From contig JALJCQ010000013.1 in NCBI GenBank assembly GCA_023091665.1, positions 1,178,001-1,242,000 on the forward strand: 64,000 nucleotides of DNA. Direction: 5' to 3'. Under the pieces are notes generated by a model. It did no database searches and was not told the origin of the DNA. It saw only the letters and a list, made by a program, of their open reading frames with translations. How positions within the stretch are numbered: the stretch's first letter is position 1; every line of letters starts with the position of its first letter. The position numbers were made by a program, and so were the translations under genes. This DNA is from Pythium myriotylum (taxonomy: Eukaryota > Oomycota > Peronosporomycetes > Pythiales > Pythiaceae). Shown here piece by piece: positions 32,123 through 42,820 of the stretch.

Positions 32123-32598
32123 GCTTTGGCCAAGTTCGTTCCTTCCCAGTGGCTCTCGAGCCGCTTCGTGCAACCTTCGCGCGACCTTGTACTACGGTTA
32201 CGCGGTGGGGGGTGGCGCGTACCCTTCGTACCCCTTCGGGCGCACGCTGCTATTCGAATGGTGCGTCCCCTCCCTCGTTTTGTATGGAGCGAATAAAACG
32301 CCCTCGGTTCATTATGATCCGCTCCTCTTCTCGTCAGTCCAGTGAGTGAACGGCGGGCGACGAGCGACGAGAACCGACGCCGCGCCTTCTCCCCTGCGTC
32401 TCCCGTCGCCGCGCTTCCCTTCCCTTCCCTCCCTTTCCTTCCTGATCCCCCCCGTCTCTCCCCCCCCTTCCTCCCTCCCTCCCTCCCTCTCCTTCGCGGT
32501 ACGTCGCGGATGGTGGGCGATATGGACGCGCCGCTCACGCCGCGTGTTCGTGTTGGTTTCCCGTAGAGAGAGAGAGAGAGAGAACCCGACGAGAGACC
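32123..32598. promoter_or_regulatory. Divergent promoter region with pyrimidine tract
   Basis: Upstream region shared by CIAO1 (minus) and the homeodomain-like gene (plus). A C/T-only-rich tract covers about 32416-32496 and a (GA)n run lies at about 32565-32581, just before the plus-strand ATG. No coding sequence supported. Confidence 0.5.
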
Positions 32599-34949
32599 AT
32601 GAGCGCCATGAAGATGGACTTTATCTGCAAGGACTCGCCCGAGAAAGACGCCTCGCCCTCGCGCAGCGCCAACGCCAAGCTCAGCAACCTGCTCAACAGC
32701 GCCACGGCCGCCGACGACTCGGACGACGACATGCGCGACGCCGCCGCCGACGAGCGCGGAGACGATAGCGAGCCCACGAGCGCGCGCGCCAACGGCAAGG
32801 GAGCCGCCGCCGCGCTGCCGCCGCTCAAGAAGGCGAAAGTCGCGAGCGCTTCTTCCGCGCGAAGCAGCGCCGCCGCCGTCCACGCGGCCTACGTCGAGCC
32901 GCAGGCCGATGCCACGGACGCCATCAACGGCGTGAGCGACAACGAGAACTCGGAGGACGAACAGGTCGAGTACGCTCCGTGGGAAGACATCGACCTCAAC
33001 CCGGCCGTCGATTTGGTACGCTTGTCGTGTGGCGTTCTATATGGCAATGACAGGGGAGTCACCGTGGCGGTCTGTCTTAGATCAACAAGGTCATCCGCGA
33101 AAGCCTCGAGGCCGGCAAGACGTACAACAAATCCATCACGGCCAAGACCTCGCAACTCATCACGGGCTGCGACAGCGTGCTGCTGGAGCTCAAGAACCTC
33201 GCCGAGGCACGCGATGCGTCTCGAAAGCAGTCCGGCAAGCCTGGAGGCGGGTCGCAAGAAGGCGATTGCACGTGCGGCATGGCCTTCAGCATGCTCCCGC
33301 AGTCCAACAAAGCCGATCCGATGCTGGCCGGCGCTCCGACCGAATCCCAGACGACCAATGGGAACGTTGGCAAGGTGGACGAGATCGCTGAAGACATGAC
33401 CGACCGAGTGCTCTTCAAGCTCGAAGCCTCGATGGAGCGTCTGCGCGATATTGCCGAGCTCATTCAGGCCACAAGTATGCAGGGCGAGGCCAACTTGATC
33501 ACTAAAGTCACTCTTCCGGACGGAGCGATGCAGGCGCTGAACACAGCTGTCCAGTCGAGCGCGGCGACGGCTACTGCTGCTGCGATTGCTCAGGAACGAG
33601 GTCGCGCGTCTGCTTCGGCAGCCTTCGGACGGCTGTTCTCACCTTTGCAGACCAAGAAACTCCAAGAATGGTACTACTCGTACCCGCGGCCACTAACAGA
33701 CGAGCTGACGCTTATGCGCACGATCCTCAACTACCGTCCATACGCAAATCCCTTCATTCTGGGCGGTCTCACGATCGCGCACGTGCGTGATTGGTTCAAA
33801 CGGCGACGATACCGCGAACGAGTGCGTTATGTCAAGCTTGGAATCGAAGCTGGTCGTGATCCTGCCGCAGCTGAAGAAGAGATCGATTTGAGAATAGAGC
33901 AACGCATTGAGCATCTCCGTGCGAGTGTGGACCCGAATGAACTCGTCAAGGAGCTCGACAAGGTTCGCGCGGAGAGCGCCAAGTATGATTCGATGATCTC
34001 GGCTTTTGCTCGTCCGGAGGTGCTAGACATGTATTCGTCGGCCTCGTTCGCGCTACCGAGTTTTGTGGACCGAATGGTGGCGCAAGGTGGTCGCCCCAAG
34101 CGGCAGCGTACGCAAGAATCCGAGCTTGATGACGCCGTGGTCGTCAAGGTCGGTAACCACAGTGAGATCTCAGTGTTGCAGAATCGAATCCGCTCTCTGC
34201 TGTCGATGCAACGGTCAGCTATCAACACTAATGCTCTCCAGCAAGTCATCGATATTATGCGCTCGATGGACATCTCGAAAGATGTTCGCGTTCAGACTGG
34301 TTTGGTCGCAGATCTCAAGAAGATTTTGAAAGCCTACAAGAAGCCGACTCTGTTGCGCAAGTCTACGATCGCTCTCCTCGAGAGCCTTGGTATGAGCCGA
34401 CGAGTCATTATGGACGACAATGTTCACGATGAAGAACCACCTAAAGCAGAAGCAACAGCTGGCGATGTGAAGGATGAGCCTAACCCGAATGCTGATGGAG
34501 GTTCACCCTCAGCCACTCAGAAAACTCCCCGTGGGAAGCGTGAAAAAGGAAAGATTCAACGACCAATGAAGTTCTCCATGACGCAAGTAAAGCAGCTCGA
34601 ATCGTGGTTCCAGCAAAAGTACAAGCCGAGCCAAGCGGAAATGGAGGGATACTTGGATCAGCTCAACGCCCCACCTTTGCGTGAAGAGAAGCAACCAATG
34701 GACGTGAACATGACGCAGCTTCGTCGGTGGTTCAACAAGCGACGATGCTTACGCCGTCCGCCGTTTGCGCTCATGACTCAGCAAGAAGCTGCAAAGGAAG
34801 GCTCCAAAACTGCGGCTGCGTTGGAAGCTATGGCATCGGGCGGCATGATGGAAGGGTACGAGGACATGGATGCTGTGCAGGACTCAGCTGACAATACCAA
34901 CGACGATTCAAGTGACGAAGATGACAGCAGCGAGAACGATGAGGAGTAG
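32599..34949 (+). CDS. Two homeodomain-like segments flanking a TFIIS-N-like domain (761 aa)
   Basis: Exons 32599-33015 and 33081-34949 (65-bp intron, phase 0). The first 100 residues are acidic/basic low complexity with a nuclear signal (LPPLKKAKV). Two segments end with the homeodomain recognition-helix pattern W-F-x(1-2)-R/K-R-R: LQEWYYSYPRPLTDELTLM...HVRDWFKRRRYRERVR (about residues 335-400) and QVKQLESWFQQKYKPSQAEM...QLRRWFNKRRCLRRPP (about 635-710). Between them, LQNRIRSLLSMQRSAINTNA...DVRVQTGLVADLKKILKAYK...STIALLESL resembles the TFIIS N-terminal (LW/TND) helical bundle. Known homeodomains bind DNA and TND modules bind disordered transcription-elongation partners, so a transcription regulator is likely. 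The C-terminus is a Glu/Asp/Ser acidic tail. Confidence 0.7.
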
Positions 34950-35339
34950 ATTTTTATGACAAGAGGTTGGTCCTTCGATGTTTTAGGTTGTTGCCACGGG
35001 GATCTGGTGTGGGTAGAAGGATATCTCTTGACTCAAATATCATAGTACTTTCCACAGACTGTCGGCAAGTGTCTTATCGGATGACGTGAATAATCATAGT
35101 CGAGTATCTCTCCTTCTGCACACGAGTATATATCTTCTCGATTCGAGGGAAGTCTCTTGATGCAGGTTTTTATCTAAGAGGTTATCATGGCCCTTGCTCA
35201 GTTGGCGGTTTTATAGTCAAAGCCATGTGATGAGTAAACATGCTTTGATTGATGTGAGGGCATCAATTCAATTTTGGTCCGAATAGCTGCATCTGGTGCT
35301 ACTGATTGGAGTGCTCATTTCCTCCACAACGAAAAGCTC
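34950..35339. other. Intergenic region
   Basis: No gene seen until the Inr-like element at 35313. The open frame crossing 35274 begins with a TTG and is not taken as the start. Confidence 0.4.
35313..35322 (+). promoter_or_regulatory. Partial initiator-like element
   Basis: GCTCATTTCC matches the first ten positions of the oomycete Inr consensus. It lies 17 bp before the ATG at 35340, which supports that start; the 3' half of the consensus is poor. Confidence 0.3.
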
Positions 35340-36104
35340 ATGGACACCGTGGTTTCATTATTCTTGTTTCTCCTGGTGGGTGATTTCTGGTGCTCCCATA
35401 CCAGCGCAGTATGGGCTCAGCTTATGGAGGCCGCAGGATTTGTTGCGTGGCCAAATCGGTTGCTGACAACTATCAAGCTCTTCAATTTGGCCGAGATATG
35501 TGCGATCTTGCTGTTCTGGTGCCCGTTACTCCTCAAGACATGCACATTCAACCCTAGGAGCCCCTTGCGAGAACGAGTTGGTGTCATCTTGGGTCTTGGA
35601 CTCATTTTGGCTGTGCTCGCAACATCCTTCGAGTGCGTGAATTCGCACAGCACGTGTACCGAAGCAAAAGCAGCACCGGAGATCGCGTCGCAGGCTGACG
35701 CAGTAGCAGCTTTCAATAATGGCTACTGCACTGCATGGTGCTTCTGGATCAACCAGGATGAAGCGGATCGCCGCCAATGCGGACACAAGACCTCGAGTGC
35801 TTTTGACAGCGTCGCGGTAATGGCATCTCCTGCCGTGCAAGCGTGGTGTAAGCAAAATCTTACTCCAAATGCAAGAGACCGGCTTCACGAGAACAGCACC
35901 AGTCCGTTTGAATCACTTCAGGACTGCACAGTGAGTGACCCGAATGGCGCTTGGATTCTTGCTTCGACCTTGAGTATGGCTGGTTTCGGTGCCGGAATCA
36001 TAATGATTGATAAAGTGATAACGTACGTACGCGCGATTGAGAGAGCTCAGTACGCTGTCATTCTACACGAGAGGATCCGACAGCGCGCTGCTATCGGAGC
36101 CTAA
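35340..36104 (+). CDS. Uncharacterised four-TM membrane protein with a Cys-rich loop
   Basis: A 254-residue intronless protein beginning MDTVVSLFLFLLVGDFWCSH. Predicted membrane segments are at the N-terminus, at FNLAEICAILLFWCPLLL, at VGVILGLGLILAVLATSF and near the C-terminus (WILASTLSMAGFGAGIIMID). Between TM3 and TM4 a ~110-residue loop holds at least seven Cys (ECVNSHSTCTEAK, GYCTAWCFWIN, RRQCGHKTS, VQAWCKQNL, LQDCTVSD). This implies a disulfide-bonded extracellular or lumenal domain. The topology resembles tetraspan proteins with a large second loop, but the CCG tetraspanin motif is absent. Family not recognised. Convergent with the EF-hand gene downstream. Confidence 0.6.
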   Translation: MDTVVSLFLFLLVGDFWCSHTSAVWAQLMEAAGFVAWPNRLLTTIKLFNLAEICAILLFWCPLLLKTCTFNPRSPLRERVGVILGLGLILAVLATSFECVNSHSTCTEAKAAPEIASQADAVAAFNNGYCTAWCFWINQDEADRRQCGHKTSSAFDSVAVMASPAVQAWCKQNLTPNARDRLHENSTSPFESLQDCTVSDPNGAWILASTLSMAGFGAGIIMIDKVITYVRAIERAQYAVILHERIRQRAAIGA

Positions 36105-36353
36105 ACCATCCTTTTGTCGTGAAGATCCGAGGGGCAAGTCATACATTGCAGGTGAAGTGTATGGAGTCGATTAATGTCAAACGAAACCACCGATGATATG
36201 CATGAATGAATCCCTGTTTGCGCTCAACGATGTTATAGACTCGAAGAGCAATCTCCGATAACCTCGGCGCGGTTAATGAATCCACAAAGGAGAGTAAAGG
36301 GAACGTTGGACAGTTCAATCGACTACTCTCATTGACATTGGCATGGTGATGTG

Positions 36354-37831
36354 TTACTCCACCGCAGCAGTTTCGCTGTGTGGGTCAGGCTCATCCTGCT
36401 TCGAATCGTTATGTGGACTTGAAGAGGATTCATCGACTGGATTTTCATTAGAATCCGGCAGCGAGTCCTGTGGGTCCGGAGGCGCGAGCCCGCTGCTACT
36501 GTCGTAGGCGGCGTCGGCATAGTCGTACGTGTCGAAAGAGTTGAGATCCAGTGGGGTTTCGCCTTCAGGTACCCCCATCTCTGGCGGCAACGCGGAATCA
36601 CCCATCGCATCCTGCTCGTCAGCACCGGCGAAAGGCCCCATGCCACCATTCTCAGTCTAAAAACCATGAATACCATTGGTGAGTGAATTCCTCCCATGTT
36701 GAACAAGTCAACTCACGTCGGTGAGCCCAACGGCAGCGTCTCCTTCGGTTTCGACAAATTCGGGGCGGACTTCGTCAAATGGCTGGGACATCTCGGGCTC
36801 TCCACGGGGTGTTTCCGCTTGGAAATCTTCGCCTCCGTACTCGTCTTGTACAGGCGGCTCACTTTGTGTCAGGTCTTCCTCCTCCGCTCTTTCCATCGGT
36901 CGAACTTCTTCTGGAGTACTATCTGCATTTATTTCCTTATTTGTGTCTTCGGCTGATTGTGGCGGAGTTTCTGTCGGGTCGTCGCTGGTGGCTGCCGCGT
37001 TGTTCTCCGCCGCCATCTCCGCCAATACTTCTTCGGTCATCGATTTCGCCGTCGGAGCCACGAGTCCGAACTGGATCTCCATGTCGACAAGCGTGACCTC
37101 GGTGTGTGGGATAGCGGAGGGCGCCGCCGCGATGTACTTGAGGACCCACTTGGTGAATTCGTTCTTTGTGATGCTGACACCGGCGCTCTTGCTGAGCTCT
37201 CGATATGCCTGCAGCGTCACGTTCTCGAGCTCTTCGTCTGTCGGCACTTTGCCCGTACCTGACATAACGCAGTAGCCGCGCGCGCAACAGAGGAACGCGA
37301 TCGTCATTTCGTCCAAGGAGATCTGCTCTGTCATATCGAAGTCGAGCGCGTCGAATACCACTGAGAAGGCATCGTATCAGCACTGGTACATCCATAGACA
37401 GGAAATCATAGAGAGAGAGTCACTCACGGCCAGCCTTCTCGAGTGCAGCACCGCTAGAGACCAGGATCGCTCCACAAATGAACGCCAACGCGTTCACACT
37501 GATATCACGACCATCAAGGACCAGATTCATCATCTCCAGCTCCATTTCCGTGTCTTCCACGTACATGCCGTTGGTTCCTCCGAACGCATCGATGATCGCC
37601 TCCGCCCAGACGTTGTCGCCACCGCAGATCTCCGCGAGACCCTGCGCGTCGAGCCCAAAGTCCAGGTCCTTGTCTTTGTAGTCGGTTAGCAGACGCCTAG
37701 CGGCCTTGAAATCCCCTGCAGCTGATGATGTTAGATCTGGCATCCGCCAACTACGAGAACCAAGACGCACAAGAGCTCAAGCGCTCGAAGGTCGGCGCCA
37801 GGGTCGAAGGTTTGGATGGAGACGCCCCCAT
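36354..37831 (-). CDS. EF-hand family protein, probably N-myristoylated (431 aa)
   Basis: Exons 37831-37771, 37715-37428, 37360-36717 and 36656-36354 (introns 55, 67, 60 bp) give 432 codons including stop. The N-terminus MGASPSKPSTLAPTFERLSS has Gly2 and Ser6 as in myristoylated calcium-sensor proteins. EF-hand-type loops are visible: DYKDKDLDFGLDAQGLAEIC, and DALDFDMTEQISLDEMTIAF, which keeps D-x-D-x-x-x-x-I-x-x-x-E and should bind calcium. After about residue 210 the protein is a long acidic Glu/Pro/Ser tail (SAEDTNKEINADSTPEEVRP), most likely disordered. A membrane-tethered calcium-responsive adaptor is inferred; no catalytic domain is present. The splice between the first two exons creates Trp from T|GG and keeps the helix continuous. 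Confidence 0.72.
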
Positions 37832-37953
37832 GGGCTCAAGAAAAAGGAAAGTGTATCTTGAAGAGACGCAGGCGGTGTTCAGTTCGCACTAAGTTCGCTC
37901 CTATGAGCACACACGCAAGATCGAGAGCGTGCTCTTTTTGTCCAGACCACGCT

Positions 37954-40953
37954 CTACGTCCAAAGGACCGAGAACTTGTCGACGATGCTCAAGTTGAGAG
38001 AGCTGAGGTCGACCTCGAGCTGCTGCGTGGCCGCCGTGTACGTGAACGTCGTGAGCTTGGTCGAGTCATTGACGACCACGTTGGTCGGCGCGGCCTTGAC
38101 ACCGAGCACGATGAGCTTCTTGACCTTGCTGGACTTGGCGTCGGCATACTTGTTCACACCCACCTGCGACGTGAAGGTCGTGCCGGTCGACTTGACCTCG
38201 GCCTTGAACTCGACGATCGTCGCCTTGGCCGAGCCGCTGAGGTCCTCGCCGTCGTCCAGGAAGAGCTGGCCCGTGGCACCGGCACCAGACGAAGGCAGCG
38301 CGACGAGAAGATCGAACGGCGTCTTGCGAGCCGCGGCACTAGTGAGCGAGCCGCCCTGGTGCAGAGGGAGGATCGAGCCACCGCGAATGAGAACAGGCAT
38401 GTCGTCGAGCTTGACGTCCCACGTGATCTCCTGGCCGGTCGACTCCACACGCGAGTAGTCGAAGAGGTTATACCACGTGCCCGCCGGGACGTAGCCGTTG
38501 ATGTTCGTGACGCCCTTGTACACGACCGGGATCACAAGCAGCGAGCTACCGAGCAGATACTGGCGCTCGAGCGCGATGCCGGCGCGCACAGCCGCGTCGA
38601 GCGGGAACTCGAAGAAGAGCGGGCGCGCGATCGGAGTGCCAGACACGGTGGCCTGGTAGCCAGCCGTGTAGATGTATGGGAGGAGGCGGTAGCGCATGCC
38701 GATGAACTTGCGGCCGACAGCAGCAACTTCCGGCCAGACGTAAGTCTCCTGGGGGATGGACTGGAGGTTGTTGTGGTTGCGAGCGAACGGGTAGAAGGCT
38801 CCGAGCGCCGTCCAGCGAGCGCAGAGCTCAGCGTTCGAGTTGCCGGCGAAGCCACAGATGTCGGCACCGACCATCGGGATGCCGAAGAGACCGAACTTCT
38901 GGATGGTCGTGACGGACCAGAGCAGGTCGTTCCACTGCGCCGCGTTATCACCAGTCCAGTGGGCTGTGTGGGCGCCGCTGCCAGGGAACGTCGAGCGCGA
39001 GAGCACGAACGACCGCTTGCCGAGCACCTTTCCTTGGAGCGCGTTGGTCGCGATCGCCTCGGTGAGACCGTAGAGGTTATGTGAGTCGTACTGGCGGATG
39101 TTGTCGTACTGGAGCGAGTTGGTGGAGATGCCCTTGTTGTAGAGGCGGTCGTGGTTATTACCGTTGTTGATGGAGAACGGCGGGTTGTTCCACTGGTTGC
39201 CGTCATCCGCACACTTGAGGCAGCAGGTTGTCTGCTCTTCTAAACGTGGGCACTCAACGCCAGCCTCACGGACGCAGCTTGTACCAGGACAGAAGTTGGC
39301 CAACTCGTTCATATCGATCCAGAGACCGTCGTAAGGCAGCATCTTGTGCATACGCTCCAGCTGCTCACCCCAGTACCCAGTCGAGTTCGGGTGGAAGAAG
39401 TCCGGGAAGACAGTCGGACCTGGCCAGACCTGACCCAGGTACGGCTTGCCAGCCGTGTCCTTGATGAACACGTCGAGCTCCAGGCCGCGGTTGTACGCGA
39501 TGTCCTTTGAGTCGTCTGGGATGCCAGGGTCAATGATTGGCACGAATTTCTTGTCTTCAGCGTGAACGCCAGCGATGAAACTGCCCATCTCGGCCTCTGG
39601 GAAGTTTTCAGGGTCAAGCGTGAAGTCGTAGAACTTGTTCATGTAATCGATGTCAACCCAGATCACGTCAAGAGGAATCTGGTTCTCGTTATATTTGGAC
39701 ACGACTTCTTGAAGCGCCGAAACGTTCTTGTAGCCGTAGCGTGACTGGTGGTAGCCGTACGACCAGTAAGGCATGAGCTTAGGCTTACCGATCAGCGACG
39801 TGTACTGGCCCAGCACGTCCGCGGGCGTCGGTCCCGAGACGATGTTGAAGTCAAGGATGCCACCAATAGTCTGGTAAATAAGGCGACCATCGTCCACCGT
39901 GATGTCCATACCGTTCGAGTTGAGCAAGAGTACGCCATGGGCTTTACCGGCGCCGTTAAGACCCAAGTAGAAAGGGTGCGAGCCGTACGTATTCACATCC
40001 TTCTGGTTTGACCCGTTGTCGCGAGCCCAGAGCGTGTGCTTCTCGCCCGGGTACAGCTTGACGCTGCCGCGCGTGCTCTCGCCAATACCATAAACATTCA
40101 GGTCCGACGGCACAGTCGTGGCGATCTGCAGGTACTGGTCCTTGATCACGAGATCCAGTGCCGACGAGTCGAATAGCACGTAGTTGTCCGACTTGCGCGT
40201 GACCTTGAACGAGAACGGGTTCGACGTGTACGTGAATGCCACGTTGTAGTTGTTGGCGCCGCCCTGGCCTTGACCCTGGCCCTGGCCCTGACCCACGGTC
40301 GACTGTGGGTCGCGGGCGAGCGTCGTGGTCTTGCCGTACAGAGACCTTGGCACCTCCCAGCGCTTGCTGTTCTTGTCGGTGATCTTGACGCGCACCGAGT
40401 CCTTGCTGAGGAAGAAGTCGGCCGTGAGCTCCTTGATGTCCTCGCCGTACGTCGTGCCAGAAGGGGTGTTGACCGCGAGCACGAGCTGTGTGCGGTCGCC
40501 TGACTGCTTGACGCTCGTGACCTTGTAGCCCGAGCCGGAAATGTAGCTCGGCGGCGGCGGTGTCGGAGCCGTCGTGATCTTGCTCACGACCGACCACGTG
40601 CCGGCGCTGTTGACCTTGTAGTTGGCGTTGTCGTTGTTGTCCCAGAGGCCGTTGTTGTCGTTGAAGACGAACTCGAACTCGCTCGTCTTGAGCGAGTACT
40701 CCCACCAACCTTCGTCAGCCGAGAAGTTGGCCTGCGTGCTCTTGCGCATGGGGATGCCCGGCACGGACGTCCAGCCGGCGCCATCGTAGGCGTTGTAGTG
40801 GATGTTGGGGTTGGGCCAGAGCGGTTGCTTGAAGAGCATCGTGAGCACGCCCGAGCCGTCGTCCTTCTTGACGAGCGTCTGAGCCTGCGCGGCAAGGCAG
40901 CCAACGGCGAAGAGCACCTGGCCGAGACGGATGGTGCCGATGCTGGGGATCAT
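37954..40953 (-). CDS. Secreted alpha-glucosidase, GH31 with N-terminal CBM25
   Basis: A single exon encoding 999 residues. A signal peptide (IRLGQVLFAVGCLAAQAQ) precedes a starch-binding CBM25 module (about residues 35-115: PNPNIHYNAYDGAGWTSVPG, then KTSEFEFVFNDNNGLWD). A Pro-rich and Gln-Gly linker (VGQGQGQGQGQGG) comes next. The GH31 domain has nucleophile motif GLWIDMNELANF, acid/base motif HTAHWTGDNAAQW, and the LMPYWSYGYHQSRYGY and DVIWVDIDYM strands. GH31 enzymes retain configuration and release glucose from malto-oligosaccharides and starch. Many Cys around ECPRLEEQTTCCLKCADDG form a trefoil-like insertion after the nucleophile. The start is the ATG directly before the signal peptide, 38 bp from an Inr match. 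A nearly identical inverted copy begins at 63126. Confidence 0.9.
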   Translation of the reverse strand: MIPSIGTIRLGQVLFAVGCLAAQAQTLVKKDDGSGVLTMLFKQPLWPNPNIHYNAYDGAGWTSVPGIPMRKSTQANFSADEGWWEYSLKTSEFEFVFNDNNGLWDNNDNANYKVNSAGTWSVVSKITTAPTPPPPSYISGSGYKVTSVKQSGDRTQLVLAVNTPSGTTYGEDIKELTADFFLSKDSVRVKITDKNSKRWEVPRSLYGKTTTLARDPQSTVGQGQGQGQGQGGANNYNVAFTYTSNPFSFKVTRKSDNYVLFDSSALDLVIKDQYLQIATTVPSDLNVYGIGESTRGSVKLYPGEKHTLWARDNGSNQKDVNTYGSHPFYLGLNGAGKAHGVLLLNSNGMDITVDDGRLIYQTIGGILDFNIVSGPTPADVLGQYTSLIGKPKLMPYWSYGYHQSRYGYKNVSALQEVVSKYNENQIPLDVIWVDIDYMNKFYDFTLDPENFPEAEMGSFIAGVHAEDKKFVPIIDPGIPDDSKDIAYNRGLELDVFIKDTAGKPYLGQVWPGPTVFPDFFHPNSTGYWGEQLERMHKMLPYDGLWIDMNELANFCPGTSCVREAGVECPRLEEQTTCCLKCADDGNQWNNPPFSINNGNNHDRLYNKGISTNSLQYDNIRQYDSHNLYGLTEAIATNALQGKVLGKRSFVLSRSTFPGSGAHTAHWTGDNAAQWNDLLWSVTTIQKFGLFGIPMVGADICGFAGNSNAELCARWTALGAFYPFARNHNNLQSIPQETYVWPEVAAVGRKFIGMRYRLLPYIYTAGYQATVSGTPIARPLFFEFPLDAAVRAGIALERQYLLGSSLLVIPVVYKGVTNINGYVPAGTWYNLFDYSRVESTGQEITWDVKLDDMPVLIRGGSILPLHQGGSLTSAAARKTPFDLLVALPSSGAGATGQLFLDDGEDLSGSAKATIVEFKAEVKSTGTTFTSQVGVNKYADAKSSKVKKLIVLGVKAAPTNVVVNDSTKLTTFTYTAATQQLEVDLSSLNLSIVDKFSVLWT

Positions 40954-40990
40954 CTTGAGTCGAGGCGAGCTTGGGTGTTGAGAGCGAAGG

Positions 40991-41006
40991 AACTTGAAAA
41001 GTGAGC
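40991..41006 (-). promoter_or_regulatory. Oomycete initiator element of alpha-glucosidase copy 1
   Basis: On the minus strand GCTCACTTTTCAAGTT fits GCTCATTYBNCAWTTT with few differences. It ends 38 bp before the ATG, and the matching position in copy 2 (63078) keeps the element. Confidence 0.6.
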
Positions 41007-41317
41007 CGCTCCTCGCAAGGCAGACAGATGCGCGGCTGCTTGGGGGTGACGTCAAAACCGCGATCCACTAGTGTGTTCTTATGCTCATGGTAGATCTTCA
41101 AGCACCGGCACAGTTTGTGCTGCCAAATGATTGCTCAATTGCTGTGACTGGAATTCTCGCACACGTCGTTCGAAAATCTTTTTGCACATAAAAAGGCCAA
41201 ATGTGCGACTGGACAAAACAGATCGATTACCCGGACTCTGCCATGCATGTCGGTGTGAATTTGAATTTTGTCGACTTCCGTGATATGGATCAGCTTTGTG
41301 GGTTTATTACTTGAACG
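41007..41317. other. Intergenic region upstream of alpha-glucosidase copy 1
   Basis: Divergent spacer with no gene seen. Confidence 0.4.
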
Positions 41318-41713
41318 ATGTCCCCCCCGGTATCTAGCCAACCCGACGCCATCAACGACCAAGCCAGTTCAGAGTGCCACGACCCAGCGAAAGATGAGAA
41401 ACGAGAAGATATTCTTACGAGCATCAATGCGAGTGATCCCAGATCGGAAGAAGAATCTGTTTCATGGGAGCCTCGGGTCTCATTCCTCGCGGAAAGCCCA
41501 GGTGGTGAGATGCGTTCCCCACGCGGCCTTTTTTCCCCTTCCATAGCCGAAGTGGAAGCCGCAGGCCTGTATCAGCGTGCTGCTTGGTGTACAATCTGTG
41601 ACGGTTCGTCAGCCACCCTGTCGCCCTTCGACTGGATTTCTCCCCGCGACTTCAAGGACAAGGCACATGGATCAGACCATTCCATTCTGTGTCGAACTTG
41701 TTCAAGTCTCTAG
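41318..41713 (+). CDS. Small hypothetical protein with C-x2-C...C-x2-C
   Basis: A 131-codon frame starting at an ATG 31 bases after an in-frame-independent TTATTAC spacer. The first 90 residues are polar and disordered (Ser/Glu/Pro). The C-terminus contains WCTICDGSSATLSPFDWISP and ends SILCRTCSSL, giving two CxxC knuckles about 28 residues apart, as in small zinc-binding folds. No known family recognised. Codon use is similar to neighbours. Lack of homologue recognition and short length keep this tentative. Confidence 0.42.
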   Translation: MSPPVSSQPDAINDQASSECHDPAKDEKREDILTSINASDPRSEEESVSWEPRVSFLAESPGGEMRSPRGLFSPSIAEVEAAGLYQRAAWCTICDGSSATLSPFDWISPRDFKDKAHGSDHSILCRTCSSL

Positions 41714-42820
41714 CCACTCCAGATGCACAAATGCGCTTTGGCTCCTAAACTTTAGTGAGTTCTAACTCTACTTCTTCCTCTTCTTCTTCAATTGAGTTCT
41801 ATTGGTTTGCTTACCTAGAAATTGCTAGCGGCCGCGTTGCCATGTCTCTTAACTGCTTCTGCTGTTGAGTGTACCCATAGAGCATTCTGAGCGGGAGGAG
41901 TTGGGTTGGCGGTGGTTGGTAGTTGTCTTCTGTGTAATAAGAGCTCTTATTGTACTTCTCGTCGGATAGTACCGACGGCTCTGGCTCCAGGTGAAGCAAG
42001 GAGGTCCTTCTAACCCAGTTATATAAAAAAAGCAATTCCTTTTCACTCACTCTCTCTGCATTCCCAGATCGATCGGGTCGCATCCAGAACTGTCGCGACT
42101 CGCACCTACCACAAGACAAGAACACATACGCATCGCAGATCTCTTTAACAGCGACCTAACGCAATGGAGAAGAGGAGCTTAATCCTAACATTGGCGACTA
42201 GCGCCAGCTATCGGTATATGAACATACTAATAGACTTCGCTTGAATGTCAAAAGATATTGTACTTCTGAAGCAACCATCCGCGCAATCGAGAGAGCAGGC
42301 CCTGAGGCGGGTGGGAAGACGATCAGCTGACTCGCACTCGGCGCTGGCAAATCCGTTTGAAAATCGAGAAATAAACAGAGTCCTTCGAAATGGAGAGCTT
42401 GTATTGCGAATCGTGTAGCATGACCTCAGAACAGTCTTCTATTACACCGTCGAGTGGTCGTAGCGTGTGGACCTCACGCACACACCTTGTCAAGGCAAAA
42501 AACCTGTCCGAGACACCATTCTTGGACAGCATCTCCTGTATGCGTTCCATCTGCTCGTTCCGGCAGTCGATCCGAGTCATGATGTTCTCTGAGTCTGACC
42601 ATTGGCCTCTTGGTCACACCAACGGACAAAAAAGTACTGTATTGGAGGACTCGTTGGCATCTTGGACGCGTTCGTAGAAGTACTGCAATAGCTACTGACT
42701 CACCCATGATTACGGCGATGAATGCTGGTGGCTTGCCAACACTCACAGCAGCCATGACGAAACAGCCGATTCTCTCGGTTGCCCTTGTTGAGGTCATTCG
42801 TGAACTTGCTCTCGACAGCC
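41714..42820. other. Intergenic region with candidate LTR remnant
   Basis: Contains the LTR-like segment listed next and the 5' flank of the aminopeptidase. A minus-strand frame at 42323-42580 (MTRIDCRNEQMERIQEMLSK) has some protein character but an upstream stop and no neighbours in frame, so it is left uncalled. Confidence 0.4.
41863..42190 (+). repeat. Candidate solo or truncated LTR
   Basis: The segment begins TGTTGAG and ends CCTAACA (TGTT/AACA inverted ends, about 328 bp). It contains a strong TATA-type box (AGTTATATAAAAAA at about 42017), unusual for oomycete genes but normal in LTR promoters. It is followed by TTGGCGACTAGCGCC, which resembles a tRNA-complementary primer site. No target duplication could be seen, and no gag or pol follows. 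Confidence 0.3.

Noticed and set aside
37816..39084. 422-codon plus-strand frame
   Set aside because: Antisense shadow of the alpha-glucosidase, Arg/Glu/Val-rich without domains.
42323..42580. 85-codon minus-strand frame MTRIDCRNEQMERIQEMLSK
   Set aside because: Some protein character, but upstream in-frame stop, no splice partners and overlap with the aminopeptidase promoter.
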